Assembly (NCBI GenBank): GCA_946183765.1
Contig: CAMHDC010000091.1
Location: 1 to 6,040, forward strand
Length of the DNA stretch: 6,040 nt
Source: an uncultured Clostridia bacterium
GTDB taxonomy: Bacteria; Bacillota; Clostridia; Christensenellales; CAG-138
Direction of reading: 5' to 3'
Numbering within the stretch: position 1 is the stretch's first letter; each line of letters starts with the position of its first letter. This document shows positions 1 to 4,841 of this stretch, in pieces. The notes under the pieces are model-generated. The model was given only the letters and a program-made list of their open reading frames with translations, was not told the DNA's origin and made no database searches. The position numbers were made by a program, and so were the translations under genes.

Positions 1-244
1 CGTGCCCTTCGTGTTCCTGAACACCGGCCGGGCCTACCAGCCCATTCAGGTGGTGATCCCCGCCTCCGACGGGGAGACCGCCATCATCGAGGCGGCGGAC
101 AAAAACATCCACCTGAACCGGGGCTTGAAGTTCCAGTATCACGACGACGATGACGACGAACCGGCCGCCACGCCCACCCCGGCTTTCAGCCCGGCGCCGA
201 CCCCGGTGCCCACGCCTATGCCGCGGCCAACCCCCGTGCCCTGA
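1..244 (+). CDS. C-terminal fragment of an envelope protein, probably a HlyD-type efflux/secretion adaptor
   Basis: Only the last ~80 codons are present; the gene enters from the left, and the GTG at 2-4 is an internal codon rather than a start. The readable part begins VFLNTGRAYQPIQVVIP and continues to GLKFQYHD. This resembles the final beta-rich segment of HlyD/membrane-fusion adaptors, where a short strand pair ends in a 'G-L-K/V' turn. The family call also leans on context, because adaptor-like genes often precede yggS–sepF in Clostridia (recalled knowledge, not checked). After the folded part come five consecutive Asp residues and a ~26-residue tail rich in Pro, Thr and Ala that runs to the TGA stop. 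If it is an adaptor, this end lies outside the membrane. The stop is 24 bases before yggS, so co-transcription is likely. It could also be another wall or envelope protein with a PT-rich linker. Confidence 0.45.
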   Translation, partial: VPFVFLNTGRAYQPIQVVIPASDGETAIIEAADKNIHLNRGLKFQYHDDDDDEPAATPTPAFSPAPTPVPTPMPRPTPVP

Positions 245-268
245 TTTCGGCAGAAGAGAGGCGCTTTT

Positions 269-958
269 ATGAGCATTGCAGAGAACATCCAAACGGTCCG
301 GGAGAACATGGAAAAGGCCTGCCGTATGGCAGGGCGGGACATACGGGACGTGAAGCTCATCGCCGTCACCAAGTACGTGGAGGAGGCGCGGATCGCCGAA
401 GCCTTCGCCTGCGGCCTCAAGACGGTGGGGGAGAACCACGCCCAGGAAGTCCGGGATAAGTTAACTTTTTATAAACAGTACGGGGCGGAGCTCCATTTTA
501 TTGGACAATTACAGAGCAATAAGGTAAAATACATCATCGGCAACGCTCGCCTTATCCAGAGCGCGGATCGGGAAAAACTGCTGGTGGACATCGATGCACA
601 GGCCCGGAAGCTGGGCGTAATCCAGCCCATCCTGCTGCAGGTGAACATCGGCGGCGAGGCGCAGAAAGGCGGCGCGGATCTTCAGGACCTGCCCTATCTT
701 TTGGAGCTGGCGTGCGGGCTGAAGAACCTTCGGGCGGAGGGCTTCATGTGCGTTCCCCCCGATGTGGACGCCGAAGCGGCCCGGCCCTATTTCGCCCGGC
801 TTCGCGAGCTCAGAGAGAAGTATGGCGCCATGTTCCCGGAGCTGCCCCTCAGGGAGCTGTCCATGGGCATGAGCCACGACTACCCCCAGGCTATCCTGGA
901 GGGCGCCACCATGGTTCGGGTGGGCACGGCCATATTCGGCAGGCGGAACAAACTGTAA
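269..958 (+). CDS. yggS: YggS/PLPBP family pyridoxal-phosphate homeostasis protein
   Basis: Cytosolic, non-enzymatic PLP-binding protein that buffers vitamin B6 and affects amino-acid and keto-acid balance. It has a single-domain alanine-racemase-like TIM-barrel fold. The 229 residues match the usual family length of about 225-235. Visible hallmarks, in order: the PLP lysine K35 in LIAVTKYV, GENHAQEV near residue 53, HFIGQLQSNK near 75, QVNIGGEAQKGG near 125, and the signature LSMGMSHDYPQAI (197-209) followed by VRVGTAIFG (216-224) at the phosphate-binding end. The ATG at 269 has a purine-rich GAGAGG site about 7 bases upstream and gives the standard N-terminus. In Gram-positive bacteria the gene commonly lies directly upstream of sepF, as here (24 bases apart). 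One internal stretch (about 456-540) is conspicuously AT-rich compared with the rest. Confidence 0.95.
   Translation: MSIAENIQTVRENMEKACRMAGRDIRDVKLIAVTKYVEEARIAEAFACGLKTVGENHAQEVRDKLTFYKQYGAELHFIGQLQSNKVKYIIGNARLIQSADREKLLVDIDAQARKLGVIQPILLQVNIGGEAQKGGADLQDLPYLLELACGLKNLRAEGFMCVPPDVDAEAARPYFARLRELREKYGAMFPELPLRELSMGMSHDYPQAILEGATMVRVGTAIFGRRNKL
501..530 (+). promoter_or_regulatory. Candidate internal promoter in yggS
   Basis: TGGACA at 502-507 and TAAAAT at 525-530 are separated by 17 bases; each box differs from the sigma-A consensus at one position. They sit in an AT-rich patch of an otherwise GC-rich gene. If active, transcripts would start near 537 and feed sepF. The same bases encode the conserved HFIGQLQSNKVKYI motif, so the match may be coincidental. 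Confidence 0.25.
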
Positions 959-969
959 CAGGATCATTT

Positions 970-976
970 AGGAGGG
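970..976 (+). promoter_or_regulatory. Ribosome binding site that decides the sepF start
   Basis: The AGGAGGG at 970-976 directly touches an in-frame ATG at 977, leaving no spacer. It lies six bases before an in-frame GTG at 983. The usual spacing therefore selects the GTG, which also yields the expected MG-type SepF N-terminus. Confidence 0.8.
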
Positions 977-982
977 ATGCAC

Positions 983-1450
983 GTGGGTATCTATAATAAA
1001 TTCCTTGATTTTATCGGCATCGAGGAAGCGGAGGACAAGCAGGAAGGGGATCTGTTCGAGGAGGACGTGGCCCCGGAGAAGGAGCCGTCAGGCCGTCGGC
1101 GTCCGCTGCTGGACCCCGAGCCCAAGAAGTCTGCCCGGGAGCCTCGGCTCCAGGGCGGCGGTGAAACGGTCCCCATGCCCAACGTGGCGGCCATGAAGAT
1201 GATCGTCTACCATCCCGTGAGCTACGAGGACGCGCAGAACATCATCGACAACCTGAAGGCCCGCAAACCCGTGATCGTGAACATGGAGGAGCTGGATGTG
1301 GCGGCGGCCCAGCGCATTTTGGACTTCATCTCCGGCGCCATCTATGCCATCAACGGCACCATCGCCAAGATCAGCCGGGGCATCTTCGTGGTGGCCCCCA
1401 ACAACTACGACGTGATCGGCAACGAGAGCGGCGAGTACGAGGATCTGTAA
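983..1450 (+). CDS. sepF: Cell division protein SepF
   Basis: SepF binds the C-terminal tail of FtsZ, assembles into rings or arcs and anchors the Z-ring to the membrane in Gram-positive bacteria lacking FtsA, or alongside it. Starting at GTG 983 the protein has 155 residues, a normal length. Residues 1-13 (MGIYNKFLDFIGI) form the amphipathic membrane-targeting helix. Residues 14-70 are an acidic, then basic and Pro/Gly-rich disordered linker. Residues 72-146 are the SepF (DUF552) domain, visible as MKMIVYHPVSYEDAQNI, KARKPVIVNMEELD, RILDFISGAIYAINGTI and FVVAPNNYDV. It follows yggS by 24 bases and is probably co-transcribed with it. A terminator-like hairpin follows the stop by 13 bases. An ATG at 977 would add only two residues (Met-His). 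Confidence 0.95.
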   Translation: MGIYNKFLDFIGIEEAEDKQEGDLFEEDVAPEKEPSGRRRPLLDPEPKKSAREPRLQGGGETVPMPNVAAMKMIVYHPVSYEDAQNIIDNLKARKPVIVNMEELDVAAAQRILDFISGAIYAINGTIAKISRGIFVVAPNNYDVIGNESGEYEDL

Positions 1451-1463
1451 CCCATTCACACAG

Positions 1464-1495
1464 GCAGCGGGCGGCATGGGCCGCCCTGCTTTTTT
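1464..1495 (+). terminator. Intrinsic terminator after sepF
   Basis: GGGCGGC (1469-1475) pairs perfectly with GCCGCCC (1480-1486) around a four-base loop. A further three pairs form between GCA 1464-1466 and TGC 1487-1489 after a two-base bulge. Six T residues follow at 1490-1495. It lies only 13 bases before the DivIVA-gene start, so it may be leaky or act as an attenuator for divIVA–ygiQ. Confidence 0.8.
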
Positions 1496-1508
1496 ACGAG
1501 GTATATAT

Positions 1509-1775
1509 ATGATGACCGTGGAAGCGATCGCCAACAAATCCTTTCGCCGTACATTCCTCGGGTATGACCTGGAGGAGGTGGACGCGTTTCTGGACGAGAT
1601 CATCCGCCAGATCCAGCAGATGGAGCAGGAACGCCGGGAGCTGACCGACACCATCGACTATCTGGTGGGCGAGCTCAAAAACGCGGGCATCGTCCCTATG
1701 GACCGGGAGACGGAATACGTGGCCGTGCCCGTGTCCCCCCATGCGGCCTTTGTGGAGGAGAAGGAAGACGAGTAG
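1509..1775 (+). CDS. Short DivIVA-domain protein
   Basis: DivIVA-family proteins recognise curved membrane at septa and poles and scaffold division or growth factors. The 88 residues contain the N-terminal lipid-binding domain: NKSFRRTFLGYDLEEVDAFL (9-28), with the hallmark F-x-x-x-F-x-GYD-x-x-EVD-x-FLD-x-I pattern, then a short predicted coiled coil, IIRQIQQMEQERRELTDTID (about 31-50). The long C-terminal coiled coil of full DivIVA (commonly ~150 or more residues) is absent; instead there is a short tail ending in FVEEKEDE. In size it is closer to GpsB (~100 residues), but I cannot separate the two subfamilies by eye, so no symbol is given. I chose ATG 1509 because GAGG (1498-1501) lies 7 bases upstream; ATG 1512 is equally in frame. 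An ATG at 1476 falls in the terminator loop and lacks a ribosome site. The ylmH gene often found between sepF and divIVA is missing. Confidence 0.88.
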   Translation: MMTVEAIANKSFRRTFLGYDLEEVDAFLDEIIRQIQQMEQERRELTDTIDYLVGELKNAGIVPMDRETEYVAVPVSPHAAFVEEKEDE

Positions 1776-3651
1776 GAAGCCCATCAACCGCATACCCGTC
1801 GCCACCAGGGAGGAGATGGACCGCCTGTCCATGGACGCCCTGGACTTTGTTTATGTGTTGGGGGATGCCTACATCGATCACCCCAGCTTCGGCGCGGCCA
1901 TCATCGCCCGGGTGCTCCAATCAAAAGGCTTTTCCGTGGGCCTCATCTGTCAGCCGGACTGGCACAGCGTGGACGATTTTCGGCGACTGGGCCGTCCGAA
2001 ACTGGGCTTTCTGGTGTCCTCCGGCAATATCGATTCCATGGTGAACCACTATACTGCCGCGAAGCGTCCCCGATCCGAGGACGCCTATTCCGAGGGCGGC
2101 CTGGCGGGGAAGCGCCCGGACCGGGCCACCATCGTCTACGCCAATCGCTGCCGGGAGGCATTTCCCGGTGTGCCGGTGATCATCGGCGGCATCGAGGCCA
2201 GCCTTCGGCGCTTCGCGCATTACGACTACTGGGACGACAAGGTCCGCCATTCCATCCTCTACGACGCGGGGGCCGACCTGCTGCTGTACGGCATGGGGGA
2301 GCGGTCCATCGTGGCCCTGGCGGAGGCGCTGGACGGGGGCACGCCCATCCGGGATATCCGAACCATCCCCGGCAGCTGCTACCAGGCGGCCGCCCTGGAC
2401 GGCCTTTCCGATTATGTAGTTTTGCCCTCCTATCAGGAGGTGTCTGCTGACAAGCGAAAGTATGCCCAGGCCTTCATGATTGAGGCCCAAGAGCAGGACA
2501 ACCTTCGGGGCAGGACCCTGGTCCAGGCCCACGAAAAGGGGTATCTGGTCTGCAACCCGCCGTCGGCCCCTCTCACAAGGGAGGAACTGGACGCGGTATA
2601 CGCCCTGCCCTTCACCCGCAAGCCCCATCCCATCTACAAGAAGTCCATCCCAGCTCTTTCGGAGGTAGCCTTTTCCCTGACCTCCTGCCGGGGCTGTTTC
2701 GGCGGCTGCAGCTTCTGCGCCCTAACCTTCCACCAGGGGCGGGTGGTCACCTCCAGGAGCGAGGAATCCCTGGTCAAGGAGGCGGAGGCCCTCACCAAGG
2801 ACCCGGGTTTCAAGGGCTATATCCACGACGTGGGCGGGCCCACGGCCAACTTCCGTCATCCCGCCTGCCCCAAGCAGCTGAAGTCCGGCGTGTGTCCGGA
2901 TCGCCAGTGCATCGGCCACGATCCCTGTCCGGTCATGAAGGCCCACGCGGATCAAAAGGAGTATGTCCATCTGCTCCGCCGCCTGCGCCAGGTGCCCGGC
3001 GTTAAAAAGGTCTTCGTCCGTTCCGGCGTCCGCTTCGACTACGCCCTCTTCGACAAGGACGACAGCTTTCTCAAAGAGCTGGTCCAGCACCACGTGTCCG
3101 GCCAGCTGAAGGTGGCCCCGGAGCACGTTTCGGAGCGCACACTGGCGGCCATGAACAAGCCTTCCCATGAGGTCTACGAGGCGTTCCTCAATAAGTACGC
3201 CCGCCTCAACAAACAGTTCGGCCTCAAGCAGTACGTGGTGCCCTACTTCATCTCCTCCCATCCGGGCTGCACCCTGGAGGACGCTGTGGAGCTCAGCGAA
3301 TACCTGAAATCCATCAATCACCGGCCCGAGCAGGTCCAGGACTTCTATCCCACGCCGGGCACCGTGTCCACCTGCATGTATTATACCGGCCTCGATCCCC
3401 GGACCATGGAGCCTATCCACGTGCCGAAAGGGGAGGAGAAGCGGATGCAGCGGGCCCTCATGCAGTACTGGCTCCCCCAGAACCGACCTCTGGTGGAGAA
3501 GGCTCTGCGCCTGGTGCATCGGGAGGACCTGATCGGCCGGGGCGGACGCTGCCTGATCCCGGAGCGGGGGCGGCCTGCGGAGCCAAAAGTTACGAAAAAA
3601 AAGGGAAAACCCGGCAAGAATGTGGTTGACAAACGGCCGCGAAGCAAGTAG
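1741..3651 (+). CDS. YgiQ family (UPF0313) radical SAM protein
   Basis: Large radical SAM protein of unassigned biochemical role. The N-terminal region carries the family motif GDAYIDHPSFGAAIIARVL (41-59) and VGLICQPDW, a B12-binding-like fold in related enzymes. The segment IGGIEASLRRFAHYDYWDDK follows from about residue 148. The radical SAM cluster motif is C319-x3-C323-x2-C326 (CFGGCSFC), preceded by an extra C316. A second Cys group (C376, C385, C390, C396, ending HDPCP) is characteristic of the family and could hold another cluster. The C-terminus is a Lys-rich, probably disordered tail. At 636 residues it is complete. The start is uncertain: ATG 1741 overlaps the DivIVA gene by 35 bases in another frame and has no clear ribosome site, so it may depend on coupled translation. 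The next in-frame ATG (1816) abuts a purine run but would trim the conserved N-terminus. The function in this locus is unknown. Confidence 0.93.
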   Translation: MRPLWRRRKTSRKPINRIPVATREEMDRLSMDALDFVYVLGDAYIDHPSFGAAIIARVLQSKGFSVGLICQPDWHSVDDFRRLGRPKLGFLVSSGNIDSMVNHYTAAKRPRSEDAYSEGGLAGKRPDRATIVYANRCREAFPGVPVIIGGIEASLRRFAHYDYWDDKVRHSILYDAGADLLLYGMGERSIVALAEALDGGTPIRDIRTIPGSCYQAAALDGLSDYVVLPSYQEVSADKRKYAQAFMIEAQEQDNLRGRTLVQAHEKGYLVCNPPSAPLTREELDAVYALPFTRKPHPIYKKSIPALSEVAFSLTSCRGCFGGCSFCALTFHQGRVVTSRSEESLVKEAEALTKDPGFKGYIHDVGGPTANFRHPACPKQLKSGVCPDRQCIGHDPCPVMKAHADQKEYVHLLRRLRQVPGVKKVFVRSGVRFDYALFDKDDSFLKELVQHHVSGQLKVAPEHVSERTLAAMNKPSHEVYEAFLNKYARLNKQFGLKQYVVPYFISSHPGCTLEDAVELSEYLKSINHRPEQVQDFYPTPGTVSTCMYYTGLDPRTMEPIHVPKGEEKRMQRALMQYWLPQNRPLVEKALRLVHREDLIGRGGRCLIPERGRPAEPKVTKKKGKPGKNVVDKRPRSK

Positions 3652-3654
3652 AAT
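3626..3654 (+). promoter_or_regulatory. Sigma-A promoter for yceD–rpmF
   Basis: TTGACA (3626-3631) is a perfect -35 box. Seventeen bases later comes TAGAAT (3649-3654), one base off the -10 consensus. The first three bases of the -10 are the TAG stop codon of ygiQ. Transcription would begin near 3661, leaving a leader of roughly 23 bases before yceD. This is the strongest promoter in the window, in keeping with ribosomal-protein output. Confidence 0.85.
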
Positions 3655-3683
3655 ACACTTTGGTTGATTTTGAGGGGTGCGCT

Positions 3684-4196
3684 ATGGAACTGTCCATTCA
3701 TCAGGCGGCGAAGCAGCTGGGCGAGGTCTTTCCCTATGCCTGGCAGGGCACGCTGAAGGAGCAGACCTACGGCGGCCGCACCGTTCGCTTCGTGGGCGAC
3801 GCCACGCTGAGCGGCACGGTGGTGGGCGACGCCGAGGGCTTCACCGTCACCGGCGACGCCAAGGTTACGCTCTCGTCTGTATGCGCCCGCTGCAACGAGC
3901 CCTTTGAGGAGCCCTTCGCCTTTTCCTTCGAGGACCGATTCGTCAAGGCGGTCTTCCACAAGGAGGAGGACGAGACCTATCCCTTCGAGGGCGAAACCAT
4001 CGACCTAAGCCAGGCATTCATGGACGAGTTCTTCTTGCAACTCCCCATGGTGAGCCTGTGTAAGCCCGATTGCAAGGGCCTGTGCCCCGTGTGCGGCATC
4101 GATCTCAACCGTTTCCGGTGCAACTGCGCCGAGAAAACCAGAAACAGCGCCTTTGATGCGCTAAAAGCATTGAGTTTTGAGGATAAGGAGGTGTAA
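3684..4196 (+). CDS. yceD: YceD/DUF177 family protein
   Basis: DUF177 proteins are nearly always encoded just before rpmF. A role in 23S rRNA or large-subunit biogenesis has been proposed for plant and bacterial members, but the molecular activity is unsettled. The 170 residues show an N-terminal beta-rich half, then CARCNEPFEEPF (C67, C70) and a C-terminal metal-site-like region LCKPDCKGLCPVCGIDLN, with Cys at 126, 130, 134, 137, 146 and 148. The acidic segment between (about 94-107) is typical. I chose ATG 3684 because GAGGGG (3672-3677) lies six bases upstream; a TTG at 3660 would begin before or at the predicted transcript start. Its stop lies two bases before rpmF, and the rpmF ribosome site is inside its last codons, so the two are translationally coupled. 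Confidence 0.9.
   Translation: MELSIHQAAKQLGEVFPYAWQGTLKEQTYGGRTVRFVGDATLSGTVVGDAEGFTVTGDAKVTLSSVCARCNEPFEEPFAFSFEDRFVKAVFHKEEDETYPFEGETIDLSQAFMDEFFLQLPMVSLCKPDCKGLCPVCGIDLNRFRCNCAEKTRNSAFDALKALSFEDKEV
4185..4193 (+). promoter_or_regulatory. Near-perfect ribosome binding site for rpmF inside the end of yceD
   Basis: AAGGAGGTG is almost a full complement of the 16S rRNA tail. It encodes the last residues of YceD (Lys-Glu-Val) and stands about six bases before the rpmF ATG. A strong site of this kind suits a highly expressed ribosomal protein and implies coupling to yceD translation. Confidence 0.85.
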
Positions 4197-4198
4197 TC

Positions 4199-4399
4199 AT
4201 GGCAGTACCAAAGAGAAAAACGTCCAAGGCACGCAGAGATTCCCGTCGTTCGGCGAACAATAATCTGACGGCCCCCACCCTGGTGGAGTGCCCCCAGTGC
4301 CACGAGCTGAAGCTCCCCCACGCGGTTTGCAAGAAGTGCGGGTACTATGATGGCGAAAAGGTCATCGACATGGATAAGAAGGACAAGAAGGAAGCCTGA
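4199..4399 (+). CDS. rpmF: 50S ribosomal protein L32 (bL32), zinc-binding form
   Basis: Structural protein of the large ribosomal subunit. The start MAVPKRKTSKARRDSRRSAN is the classic L32 N-terminus: basic and extended into rRNA. The zinc ribbon is intact, with C31-x2-C34 (CPQC) and C44-x2-C47 (CKKC) and the usual HAVCKKCGYY context, so this is the C+ (zinc) form rather than the zinc-independent paralog. The 66 residues are slightly longer than the ~57-60 common in the family; the extra length is the charged Asp/Lys tail MDKKDKKEA. It is the last gene of its transcription unit: a terminator starts 33 bases after the stop, and the fatty-acid gene plsX, often next in line, is not here. Confidence 0.97.
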   Translation: MAVPKRKTSKARRDSRRSANNNLTAPTLVECPQCHELKLPHAVCKKCGYYDGEKVIDMDKKDKKEA

Positions 4400-4432
4400 C
4401 ATCCGTGATTACAACCGACTGAAGCAACGAAG

Positions 4433-4457
4433 AAAGCTCTGTCATGGAGCTTTTTTT
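4433..4457 (+). terminator. Intrinsic terminator of the yceD–rpmF unit
   Basis: AAAGCTC (4433-4439) pairs with GAGCTTT (4447-4453) around a seven-base loop. The T-run spans 4451-4457. Its place right after rpmF and before a gene-free spacer supports the call. Confidence 0.88.
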
Positions 4458-4486
4458 GTTTGCTCCGTCCTGCGGCCATCACCAGT

Positions 4487-4497
4487 GTCATCTGAGC
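4487..4497. repeat. Degenerate extra copy of the repeat end
   Basis: GTCATCTGAGC repeats the GTCATCCTGAGC end of the adjacent element with one C missing, 27 bases upstream and in the same orientation. It may be the remnant of an older insertion or a partial duplication. Eleven bases is short, so chance is possible. Confidence 0.4.
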
Positions 4498-4513
4498 CCT
4501 TCTACCTCCCGGC

Positions 4514-4637
4514 GTCATCCTGAGCGAGGCCGCTGGCCGAGTCGAAGGACCTCTGAACGCAAAAGCTTATACAATAGAAAAGCAACTCTTTATGGCCAGC
4601 ACCGTTCAGAGATCCTTCGCCTGCGGCTCAGGATGAC
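4514..4637. repeat. 124-base inverted-repeat element (MITE/REP-like)
   Basis: The ends are exact inverted copies of 12 bases: GTCATCCTGAGC (4514-4525) and GCTCAGGATGAC (4626-4637). Further in, GAAGGACCTCTGAACG (4544-4559) is inverted at 4603-4618 with one mismatch. The arms differ between these blocks: 18 bases on the left, containing the small palindrome GGCCgctGGCC (4528-4538), against 7 on the right. The ~43-base core is AT-rich and codes for nothing obvious. The end sequence resembles a GTCATCCTGAGC…GAAGGATCT intergenic repeat I recall from many bacterial genomes. No clear target-site duplication is visible, and no transposase is present, so it would be non-autonomous if mobile. Confidence 0.75.
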
Positions 4638-4672
4638 AATGAGGAGAGGAGAGCATGCCTTTTTTATCTGAT

Positions 4673-4701
4673 GTAGGGGACGGGCTTGCCCGTCTCGCTA
4701 C
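4673..4701. repeat. Short palindrome, REP-like hairpin
   Basis: GACGGGC (4679-4685) and GCCCGTC (4688-4694) are perfectly complementary around TT. Outside them GTAG (4673-4676) pairs with CTAC (4698-4701) across a small internal loop. There is no T-run after it, so it is not a normal terminator. The GTAGGGG…palindrome form resembles short intergenic repeats I recall from other Clostridia; copy number cannot be judged from one window. Confidence 0.55.
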
Positions 4702-4727
4702 TCAACGTCGAAACCTTCAAGTTCTCC

Positions 4728-4756
4728 TTGATTCAGACCCGTCGCTATGGTATAAT
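4728..4756 (+). promoter_or_regulatory. Extended -10 promoter for the lipoprotein gene
   Basis: TATAAT (4751-4756) is a perfect -10 box with the extended TGn motif just before it (4748-4750). TTGATT (4728-4733) lies 17 bases upstream and matches four of six -35 positions. Transcription should start near 4763, giving a leader of about 80 bases. Confidence 0.8.
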
Positions 4757-4768
4757 TACTTTGATACA

Positions 4769-4807
4769 CAAACGGAGCCTTGCGTTTTTCGTGTGTGGTT
4801 CCGTTTG
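4769..4807 (+). promoter_or_regulatory. Possible leader stem-loop upstream of the lipoprotein gene
   Basis: CAAACGGA (4769-4776) pairs perfectly with TCCGTTTG (4800-4807), with a 23-base loop. Six T residues (4817-4822) follow ten bases later, so it is a poor terminator but could shape the leader. It matches no riboswitch class I recognise. Confidence 0.35.
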
Positions 4808-4826
4808 GACCATGTATTTTTTGTTC

Positions 4827-4834
4827 AGGGAGGA
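4827..4834 (+). promoter_or_regulatory. Ribosome binding site that decides the lipoprotein start
   Basis: AGGGAGGA lies seven bases before GTG 4842. It favours this GTG over the in-frame ATG at 4812, which has no such site and would place about ten polar or charged residues and an extra hydrophobic stretch before the signal peptide. Confidence 0.8.
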
Positions 4835-4841
4835 CAGCAGA

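Larger units (their letters stand above)
4458..4841. other. Gene-free spacer with repeats and a promoter
   Basis: I see no credible gene here. Short open frames across it have no ribosome site and run through the inverted repeats. The spacer holds a degenerate repeat end (4487-4497), an inverted-repeat element (4514-4637), a separate palindrome (4673-4701), a promoter (4728-4756) and the lipoprotein leader with a possible stem (4769-4807). Confidence 0.75.

Noticed and set aside
2..4. GTG as the start of the first gene
   Set aside because: The frame is open to the left edge and the residues before the tail look like the end of a larger domain, so this is an internal valine codon.
509..967. 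Long reverse-strand open frames opposite yggS, sepF and ygiQ
   Set aside because: They mirror GC-rich coding frames on the + strand, show no known motifs, and the + strand genes are certain.
1476..1508. Longer DivIVA protein from ATG 1476
   Set aside because: This ATG lies in the loop of the terminator hairpin and has no ribosome site; ATG 1509 has GAGG at good spacing.
1502..1508. TATATAT as a promoter -10 for divIVA
   Set aside because: Transcription would begin at or after the start codon, and the position of the -35 box is GC-rich with no match.
3660..3683. Eight-codon N-terminal extension of YceD from TTG 3660
   Set aside because: It would start at the predicted transcript start; ATG 3684 has a well-placed GAGGGG.
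4514..4637. CRISPR array or transposase-bearing insertion sequence
   Set aside because: There are only two inverted arms, no regularly spaced direct repeats, and no transposase reading frame.
4444..4671. 75-codon open frame after rpmF
   Set aside because: It begins inside the rpmF terminator and runs through the inverted-repeat element; there is no ribosome site or recognisable protein pattern.
4686..4841. 52-residue extension of the lipoprotein
   Set aside because: It would start in the palindrome loop upstream of the promoter; the GTG at 4842 gives a ribosome site and a proper signal peptide.
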